DNA from: CAZKUN01 sp964555935
GTDB taxonomy: Bacteria; Armatimonadota; Zipacnadia; Zipacnadales; VGFC01
Assembly: GCA_964555935.1 (NCBI GenBank)
Contig: CAZKUN010000167.1
Location: 1 to 20,833, forward strand
Length of the DNA: 20,833 nucleotides
Direction of reading: 5' to 3'
Shown in pieces: positions 16,112 to 20,833 of this stretch. The first letter of the stretch is position 1, and every line of letters begins with the position of its first letter. A program made the position numbers and the translations under genes. The notes under the pieces are model-generated. The model searched no databases, was not told the DNA's origin, and worked only from the letters and a program-made list of their open reading frames with translations.

Positions 16112-16949
16112 CTATGGTGAGCTGAAGAGGTCGATGAACCATGCGCATCGCTCCTGGAAGGAGTCGCGGGAGGCTGCGGTGATCGCGTGGTAGGAAGTCT
16201 TCCCCTGCGCGACTGTCTCGGCGACGGCTTGTCCGGCGGCGACGAACAGATCGGTGGCGATATTGATCTTCGCGATCCCAGCGCCAATAGCATCACGGAA
16301 CTGTTGCTCGCTGAGGCCTGAGCCGCCGTGCAACACGAGCGGAATGTCGACGCGCTCGCGGATCTCGCCGAGGAGGTCCAAGTCGATCAGGGGCTCGCCA
16401 TCGTACTGCCCGTGAGCCGTGCCGACGGCGATGGCGAGGAAGTCGACGCCGGTTTCGCGGACGAACTCGACGACGGCCTTCGGGTCGGTAAAACCCTTGC
16501 CGCGCGCGCCGTAGGCTTGGTAATCGTGGTCGGAGCCGACATGCCCCAGCTCCGCCTCGACGGCGATGTCGAGGGCGTGGGCTTCCTCCACGATGGCACG
16601 CGTGTTGGCGAGGTTCTCGTCGAAAGGCAACGCCGAGCCATCATACATGATGTCGGTGAAACCGAGGTCGATGGCCTTGCGGCAGTCGTCGAGCGTGCGA
16701 CCGTGGTCGAGCATGAGACTGATGGGGACGCTTGCGTCCTCGGCGCGCGCGGATGTACTTGGCGAAGGCGCGCGCGTTGTCGCGATCCAGCAATCCGGCG
16801 TACATCGCCACCATGCCGGGGATCTCGCAGCCCTCAAACGCGGCGAGCATGCCCTCAGTGGCGTGCATGTCCACCGTGTCGAAGAGGGCCAGAGCGTAGC
16901 GGCCGACGCGGGCGCGTTGGAGTTCTTTGGCAATGGATACGAGGGGCAA
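16112..16949 (-). CDS. Class II aldolase, GatY/KbaY-like, with frame disrupted near 16741-16752
   Basis: A zinc aldolase that would split a ketose phosphate into two smaller fragments. Translation likely starts at TTG 16949, after AAGGAG eight bases upstream (MPLVSIAKELQ). The first 68 or so residues are in one frame (through AFAKYIRAR). The rest (AEDASVPISLMLDHG to the TGA at 16112) is in another. The switch lies in a CG-dinucleotide run. Restoring two bases gives a 279-aa protein with Asp82 and His83 (LMLDHG), EAELGHVG, His180 (GTAHGQY) and His208 (LVLHGGSG), the same numbering I recall for the catalytic Asp and zinc ligands of E. coli GatY/KbaY. This supports a recent two-base loss or a sequence error rather than old decay. 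The protein lacks a signal peptide and sits in the kinase-isomerase operon. Confidence 0.85.
16741..16752 (-). other. Frameshift site in the aldolase gene (CG dinucleotide run)
   Basis: Plus-strand CGGCGCGCGCGG is where the two halves of the aldolase reading frame fail to join. Adding one CG pair restores a continuous frame (KYIRARAEDAS) and family-standard residue numbering. Replication slippage, sequencing error and programmed frameshifting are all possible. The first two are favoured because no downstream stimulatory structure was recognised. Confidence 0.8.
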
Positions 16950-16979
16950 GGGTTGGTCTCCTTGGCGTGTATGGTGCCA

Positions 16980-17007
16980 GCAACGGCGACAGGCGAGGAC
17001 GCCTGTC
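16980..17007. repeat. Variable-stem hairpin with GCAACGG flank
   Basis: GCAACGG (16980-16986) precedes a perfect hairpin GACAGGCG (16988-16995), loop AGGA, CGCCTGTC (17000-17007). It lies between kinase and aldolase. It shares flank and loop with the copy at 19904-19929 and the flank with 19437-19460, although the stems differ. Confidence 0.7.
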
Positions 17008-17028
17008 CTACGACATCCACGGCGTCGC

Positions 17029-17048
17029 GGAAACTCGGCTGAGTTTCC
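17029..17048. repeat. Perfect 8-bp stem hairpin after the kinase gene
   Basis: GGAAACTC (17029-17036), loop GGCT, GAGTTTCC (17041-17048). It begins 11 bp downstream of the kinase stop on the coding strand. No U-tract follows, so an intrinsic terminator is unlikely; it could protect an mRNA end or be another dispersed palindrome. Confidence 0.55.
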
Positions 17049-17058
17049 CTGGACCGAC

Positions 17059-17994
17059 CTACGACGGCTCGATGTCACGGTCGGCGAGGAAGTCGACCGT
17101 CGCCGCGTATGACGGGATGCCCCGCCGACCGCCGAGTGACATGCACTTCAGCGCCGAGACGGCGGTCGCAAACTGAGCGATGAATTCCAACTCCCAGCCC
17201 TTCAGCAGGCCGACGAGGTAGGCGCCGTGATACACGTCGCCGGCTCCGGTGGTGTCGACCACATCAACCGGGAAGGCCGGCGTGTAGAACCTGGCATCGC
17301 GCGTGACGGTGTAACTGCCCTCTTCGCCGCGCGTCTCAACGAAGATGCTGGGGCCCATGTCGAGAGCGGCGCGCCCCGCGTCCCGGACATCATCATGACC
17401 TGTCAACGCGCGGCCGAAGCCATGGCCGCAGATGAGGTAGTCGACGTGACGGACGGTCTCCCTGGTCGCCTCGCCAACCTCGGTCGCGGTGGTGGTCCCG
17501 CAATCGATGGCGACCTTGCGGCCAGCCTCATGCATCCACATAGCGGCCTGAAGACCGGCCTCGCGGTGGGTGCCATCGAGGTGGAGGATCTTCGCCGACG
17601 TGATGTAGTCTCGGTCGAGTTCGCCCGGCTGGAGCGGCTCGGCGCCGAAGCCCTCGATGCCCGAGAAATGGCGCTCGCCGGTGTCGGCCTCGACGTAGAC
17701 AAAGATGACTTGGCTCTCAGCGCCATCGCGCCGGACGAGGCGGGTGAGATCGACGCCGGCCTCGGTGAATGACTTGAGCTTCATCGCCGCGACGTCGTCC
17801 GTGCCGGCGGTGCCGATGTAGCCGACACTCGCTCCGAGCCTCGAGGCCGCGACGCAAGCGGTGCCCACCGGCCCGCCGCCGTCCAGCCCGAAGGACGAGA
17901 CGCGGCCGGTGTTCTCCCAGGTCGGCATCTCGCCCAGGCGCATGAGCACGTCGAGCGTCGACAGCCCCAAGCCGACGATATCCAGCCCTGGCAT
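17059..17994 (-). CDS. PfkB-family sugar kinase, YihV-like subgroup
   Basis: This 311-aa cytoplasmic kinase phosphorylates a sugar, probably the ketose made by the upstream isomerase. Its ATG (17994-17992) overlaps the isomerase stop by one base (TGATG), so the pair is translationally coupled. The N-terminal PfkB signature is GGGPVGTACVAASRLG (residues 39-54), with Thr where ribokinase has Asn. Signature 2 is DTTGAGDVYHGAYLVG with catalytic Asp253. The C-terminal ALKCMSLGGRRGIP closely resembles E. coli YihV (sulfofructose kinase) as I recall it. In the substrate-side segment DGTHREAG, the Arg that YihV has after D-V appears replaced by Thr, which argues against simple transfer of the sulfofructose assignment. 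The substrate is therefore open. Confidence 0.92.
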   Translation of the reverse strand: MPGLDIVGLGLSTLDVLMRLGEMPTWENTGRVSSFGLDGGGPVGTACVAASRLGASVGYIGTAGTDDVAAMKLKSFTEAGVDLTRLVRRDGAESQVIFVYVEADTGERHFSGIEGFGAEPLQPGELDRDYITSAKILHLDGTHREAGLQAAMWMHEAGRKVAIDCGTTTATEVGEATRETVRHVDYLICGHGFGRALTGHDDVRDAGRAALDMGPSIFVETRGEEGSYTVTRDARFYTPAFPVDVVDTTGAGDVYHGAYLVGLLKGWELEFIAQFATAVSALKCMSLGGRRGIPSYAATVDFLADRDIEPS

Positions 17995-19409
17995 CAGTCC
18001 ACCACCACGGGCTCGATGTCGAGGAACTTACAGGCTTGCAGGAGCGCGGCGGTCTGGTTGCCGTGGATCATGCTGGCGTGATGGATGAAGCCCTCCTCGA
18101 CGAGCGTGCGGTAGAGCTTCGCGTGGTCACTCACGCGTACCCAGCCCCACGTGCCGGCGAGGTCCTCATCGGAGGCTTCGATCTCGCCGGTGGCGATGAG
18201 CATCTTCCACTCGCCATCCTGTTCCTGGAGGCGGCAGAAAGTGACCTCGCCGGGCCTGACCTGGAACTGGTAGAGCCCCGCCTGGCCATCGCCGGGCTCG
18301 GGGTCGAGCGCGCCCGTCATGTTTCCGCGGCTGCGGAGGGCGGTCTTGTCGGGTGAATCCGCCAGGCAGACCGGGGCGTTGCCGCAGTGCCAGGTGAGGA
18401 GCACGTTGTCGTCGTCTCGGTGCTGAATGGTCCAATCGATGAAGTGCGGCAGCGCCAGGCCAAGGGCGGCTTGGTAGTTCACCAGCATCGCCATCGCGCC
18501 AAGCACGTCGACTTCGCACGCTGTGAGCATGTGTCGGCCCGTCAGGCGGCCATACATCGCGCAGAGCGAGATGCCTAGCTCGCGCTGGATGCTCGGCCAG
18601 CACTGCATTGCCATGGCGCTGAGGCCCTGCTTCTCCCAGAAGTTCACGAGCGCGAGTTCGAGCTTGGCTGAGTTGATGAGGTAGTCATCCGCGACCGTGA
18701 CGGCGGCGACTTCGGCCTTCATGCTCTCAACCAGATCCAGCACGGCGGGATCGTCGTCAGGCATCCGCTTGGCGGCGTCGACGAGGTCGGAGAGGTTGGC
18801 ATAGACGACGTTCTGACCGAACTTCCGGATCAGGGCGGCCTCATCGTAGCCGACGGTCTCGAAGGTCGCGGGCCGAACGCCGATATGCCCGAGACGGGCG
18901 TTCCTGAGGCCTTTGACCACGGCGCAAGCGCGCGCGAAGTCATCGAGTTCGGTCGCCAACTCCGGCTCGTCGGGAAAGAAGATCCCGGCGAAACGGAAAG
19001 GGATGCCGCGGCGATGGAGGCCGCTTGCCATGGAGAGATTGCCGCAGTAGGAATCGCTGACTCGCGCGAGGCTGGCGTCCTGAACCGCAGGCGGCTCCTT
19101 GGTCGCGTAGAGCAGCACGGGGACGCCCAGTTTCTCGGCGATCTTGCAGGCTGAGCGCTCGTCGCCGAAGTCGACCGGACAGAGCACGAGACCGTCGATC
19201 TTCTCGCGGGCGAACTGCTCGGCAACAGTCTCGGCGTCATCGAGGTTCTGAACGGCGCCGTGGGCCGTGGCGTGGGCGTCCGGCGCGACGACCTCGATGC
19301 CGGAGATCTTGCCAAGCGCCTCGAGGCTGGCGGCACGCATGTCCTCGGCCCAGTCGGACCAGCGGTTGCGGTATGACGGCACGAACCCGAGCTTCACCAT
19401 TACGCTCAT
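17994..19409 (-). CDS. L-fucose/L-arabinose isomerase-fold sugar isomerase
   Basis: This 471-aa protein has the fold of metal-dependent aldose-ketose isomerases of the FucI/AraA type. The ATG at 19409 (MSVMVKLGFVPSYR) is preferred. An upstream in-frame ATG at 19436 sits against a hairpin, and AAAGG lies 12 bases before 19409. The N-terminal domains (VAPDAHATAHG, DGLVLCPVDFGDER, GVPVLLYATKEPP) match the isomerase substrate-entry region. Expected metal ligands are Glu299 in TACEVDV, Asp325 in HFIDW and His341 in TWHCGNAP. It precedes and overlaps the kinase gene. Related proteins are often annotated only as fucose isomerase-like, so the sugar is not established. Confidence 0.9.
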   Translation of the reverse strand: MSVMVKLGFVPSYRNRWSDWAEDMRAASLEALGKISGIEVVAPDAHATAHGAVQNLDDAETVAEQFAREKIDGLVLCPVDFGDERSACKIAEKLGVPVLLYATKEPPAVQDASLARVSDSYCGNLSMASGLHRRGIPFRFAGIFFPDEPELATELDDFARACAVVKGLRNARLGHIGVRPATFETVGYDEAALIRKFGQNVVYANLSDLVDAAKRMPDDDPAVLDLVESMKAEVAAVTVADDYLINSAKLELALVNFWEKQGLSAMAMQCWPSIQRELGISLCAMYGRLTGRHMLTACEVDVLGAMAMLVNYQAALGLALPHFIDWTIQHRDDDNVLLTWHCGNAPVCLADSPDKTALRSRGNMTGALDPEPGDGQAGLYQFQVRPGEVTFCRLQEQDGEWKMLIATGEIEASDEDLAGTWGWVRVSDHAKLYRTLVEEGFIHHASMIHGNQTAALLQACKFLDIEPVVVD

Positions 19410-19436
19410 TGCTGATTCTGCCTTTCGGGACGGCAT

Positions 19437-19460
19437 GCAACGGGGCAGGCGCCCCGTTGC
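19437..19460. repeat. Perfect 10-bp stem hairpin containing GCAACGG
   Basis: GCAACGGGGC (19437-19446), loop AGGC, GCCCCGTTGC (19451-19460). It lies 28 bp upstream of the isomerase start and 17 bp downstream of the cupin stop. It belongs with the other GCAACGG-flanked hairpins in this operon. Confidence 0.7.
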
Positions 19461-19477
19461 CACGCGGACGGGTGGCG

Positions 19478-19834
19478 TCAGCTTACGCTGAATACGATGA
19501 TGCGCATGTCTTCGTCGCCGGTGTTTTCGAGCCCGTGGTTGCCGCCGGGATAGACGGCGGTGATCGTACCGGGGCCCACGGAATGGCGCGCGTCGTCGAG
19601 GGTCATGATGCCTGTGCCGGTGAGGATGTAGTAGTACTCCTCGTCGGCTTCGTGAGTGTGGACGCCGATGGATGTGCCGGGCGGGAGGATGTCATCGTGC
19701 ATGAAGTTGAGGCGGCGGTCATCGGCGCCCCCCATGACGGTGGTGCAGAGAATCTCGCCGACGCCGTCGTGGCACCCGTCGATTGCGCTGGTAGGCATGT
19801 CGTCGTGGTTGCGGATGAGGGTTGTGTTGGTCAT
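19478..19834 (-). CDS. Small single-domain cupin
   Basis: This 118-aa beta-barrel protein starts at ATG 19834 with GGGAGG eight bases upstream. Cupin motif 1 is G-TSIGV-HTH-EAD-E (His59, His61, Glu65) and motif 2 is PGTITAVYPGGNHGLENTG (His100, Asn104). All four usual metal ligands are present. Cupins of this size act as sugar-phosphate isomerases, oxygenases or ligand-binding proteins. The operon context (isomerase, kinase, aldolase) favours a role in sugar handling, for example epimerisation or anomer conversion, but the sequence does not decide. It has no signal peptide. Confidence 0.9.
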   Translation of the reverse strand: MTNTTLIRNHDDMPTSAIDGCHDGVGEILCTTVMGGADDRRLNFMHDDILPPGTSIGVHTHEADEEYYYILTGTGIMTLDDARHSVGPGTITAVYPGGNHGLENTGDEDMRIIVFSVS

Positions 19835-19960
19835 GACGGCGGCCTCCCGGGTGGTACGGACGGGAGTTCCACCAGGGCGGGCGGGAGGCCTCCACGAAGG
19901 ACGGCAACGGAGCGGGTCAGGAGACCCGCAGGCACGGTAAGGCAACGGCGACGGAGCGGG
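19835..19960. repeat. Spacer with GCAACGG hairpin and 20-bp direct repeat
   Basis: GCAACGG (19904-19910) precedes a hairpin GCGGGTC (19912-19918), loop AGGA, GACCCGC (19923-19929). The 20 bases at 19901-19920 recur at 19945-19964 with one difference (ACGGC, then A or G, then ACGGAGCGGGTCAG). The second copy supplies the stop codon of the TIM-barrel gene. A 10-bp palindrome GGAGGCCTCC lies at 19884-19893. The cupin ribosome binding site is at the left end. Confidence 0.65.
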
Positions 19961-20770
19961 TCAGACGGTTGCGGGGACGCGTTCGACGTATTCCTCGAAG
20001 AGCTTGATGTCGGTGGCGAGCATGTTGGGATCGTCGCCTGGGTAGACGCCGATGCAGACGACATCGTTCTCGCGGACGCACTTCGAGAGGGTTTCGAAGG
20101 CCTCGATGATCGGACGGTTGCCGCCGGCGAAGACCTTGTAGTGGGCCGCGGGGCAGTCGAGCCCCTCGACGACCTTGAGCATCTTGGCGCGGTCATCGGG
20201 GTGCCACTTCTCGTCGACGTTGGTGTGGGTCGGGTCTTTCGTGCGGTCGCTGGGGTTGTAATGGCAGCACATCTCAAAGTCAGGCTTGACCTCTTTGCCG
20301 ACCCATTCGAGCGCGACCGGGCTGTGACCGGCGAACCCGCCGGGGCCGTACTCTCTCATGCACTCCAGCGCCTCGTGGAAGAGGTCGTGCAGCCCGTTGG
20401 CGTGCCAGAAATCCGTCGCGCCGCCGTGGAGGTACATGCCGCTCGCGCCGAGATCGCCCGCGCGTTTGATCCACTCCTTATGGAGCGTATAGTCGTCCGT
20501 GCTGTAGACGACCTGGGCGAACCACTGGATCGTGCCGCCCGAGTCCCAGTACGCTTTGATCAGCCCGTGGATGTGGTCATCGGTGCGCATGAACGCCGTG
20601 TTGATGCCCTGGTCTTCAGCGCTGCGGAGCAATTCGAAGACGCGCTCATCCGTGAAGTAGCCGCGCATTTCCTGGTCGCGCTCGGGCGACTGATGGCTGA
20701 ATCCGCTGACGGGGTTGCCGCCGACTACAAGTCTCGAAACATCGACTGAACCGATCTTCGCTACGCGCAT
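19961..20770 (-). CDS. Aldo/keto-reductase-like TIM-barrel protein
   Basis: This 269-aa protein starts at ATG 20770 (MRVAKIGSVDVSRLVVGGNPVSGFSHQ), with GGAGG ten bases upstream. An in-frame ATG at 20800 is possible but lacks a ribosome binding site. The N-terminus resembles the first strand of aldo/keto reductases (the G-x-x-V-S-R-L-x-x-G-G-N pattern), and later strands (GINTAFMRTDDHIHG, ASGMYLHGGATDFWH, FEMCCHYNPSDR, NDVVCIGVYPGDDPNM) fit a beta/alpha barrel. The classical AKR Asp-Tyr-Lys-His tetrad was not located with certainty, so reductase activity is unproven. It may instead act on a sugar derivative in another way. It is the first gene of the minus-strand block inside the window, and more may lie beyond the right edge. 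Confidence 0.85.
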   Translation of the reverse strand: MRVAKIGSVDVSRLVVGGNPVSGFSHQSPERDQEMRGYFTDERVFELLRSAEDQGINTAFMRTDDHIHGLIKAYWDSGGTIQWFAQVVYSTDDYTLHKEWIKRAGDLGASGMYLHGGATDFWHANGLHDLFHEALECMREYGPGGFAGHSPVALEWVGKEVKPDFEMCCHYNPSDRTKDPTHTNVDEKWHPDDRAKMLKVVEGLDCPAAHYKVFAGGNRPIIEAFETLSKCVRENDVVCIGVYPGDDPNMLATDIKLFEEYVERVPATV

Positions 20771-20833
20771 CGCAAGGGAGCCTCCGGTATGGGTGGACAT
20801 TCCGTGGTCGTCGTCTTCCCCTACTGTATAACA

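Noticed and set aside
15957..16148. 64-residue N-terminal extension of the glycoside hydrolase from ATG 16148
   Set aside because: It would translate hairpin repeats and aldolase 3' sequence and bury the signal peptide; composition is not protein-like.
16755..17020. In-frame 5' extension of the aldolase C-terminal reading frame up to 17020
   Set aside because: The Ser/Pro/Thr/Arg-rich residues are the wrong frame. The true N-terminus (MPLVSIAKELQ) is in the shifted frame, with a good ribosome binding site at 16949.
17059..17994. Assignment of the kinase as sulfofructose kinase (yihV)
   Set aside because: Overall resemblance is strong, but the presumed substrate-side Arg is Thr and no sulfoquinovose-specific gene accompanies it in the window; no gene symbol given.
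16980..19964. Hairpins in operon gaps read as intrinsic terminators
   Set aside because: None is followed by a U tract on the coding strand, and they share a flank motif, so a repeat family explains them better.
20771..20833. Possible -10 element (TTATACA on the minus strand) upstream of the TIM-barrel gene
   Set aside because: A 4-of-6 match at the window edge with no visible -35 box; too weak to annotate.
1..20833. CRISPR array, tRNA, rRNA, integrase or transposase
   Set aside because: No regularly spaced direct repeats, cloverleaf, rRNA signature or recombinase motif was seen on either strand.

Overview
The window is a GC-rich (visibly above 60%) metagenome-style scaffold from an uncultured bacterium. 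It carries a run of ten Ns at 10710-10719, so its two halves are joined by scaffolding. Secreted carbohydrate-active proteins with CBM9-like modules, a heparinase II/III-type lyase, SGNH hydrolase modules and dispersed palindromic intergenic repeats suggest a polysaccharide-degrading lineage of the Planctomycetota, Armatimonadota or Hydrogenedentota kind. That placement is inferred from gene style only. No rRNA, tRNA, CRISPR array, integrase or transposase was seen.

Left half (1-10560). A multidomain secreted CBM9-like protein (minus strand, cut by the left edge) lies beside an 85-bp AT-rich element bounded by 17-bp inverted repeats. A large secreted heparinase II/III-family lyase (minus) follows. 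Divergent from it is a 1010-aa exported protein (plus) with a HET-C-like, probably metal-binding helical domain, an IPT/TIG-like beta domain and an Ala/Lys/Gln-rich helical-repeat tail. Converging on that gene is a secreted transglutaminase-like cysteine protein (minus). The HET-C-like gene is the least explained gene in the window.

Right half (10831-20833). One plus-strand D-2-hydroxyacid dehydrogenase faces a minus-strand block of seven genes that reads like a sugar-utilisation operon. In transcription order it holds an aldo/keto-reductase-like TIM-barrel protein, a small cupin, a fucose/arabinose-isomerase-fold enzyme, a YihV-like PfkB sugar kinase, a class II GatY/KbaY-type aldolase, a secreted clan GH-A-like glycoside hydrolase with a C-terminal CBM9-like module, and a secreted SGNH hydrolase. 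The order suggests that a glycan is cleaved and deacylated outside the cytoplasm, and the released sugar is then isomerised, phosphorylated and split by the aldolase. The substrate is not evident. The aldolase frame is broken by what looks like loss of one CG dinucleotide at 16741-16752. Repairing it puts the catalytic Asp and three zinc His at residues 82, 83, 180 and 208, as remembered for GatY/KbaY.

The gaps inside the operon carry a family of variable-stem hairpins that share a GCAACGG flank (CCGTTGC on the coding strand). One of them overlaps the proposed start of the glycoside hydrolase. Gaps near 270 bp (2367-2633, 5748-6017, 10561-10830) hold only the repeats and hairpins listed; I found no convincing sigma-70 promoter or intrinsic terminator in them.
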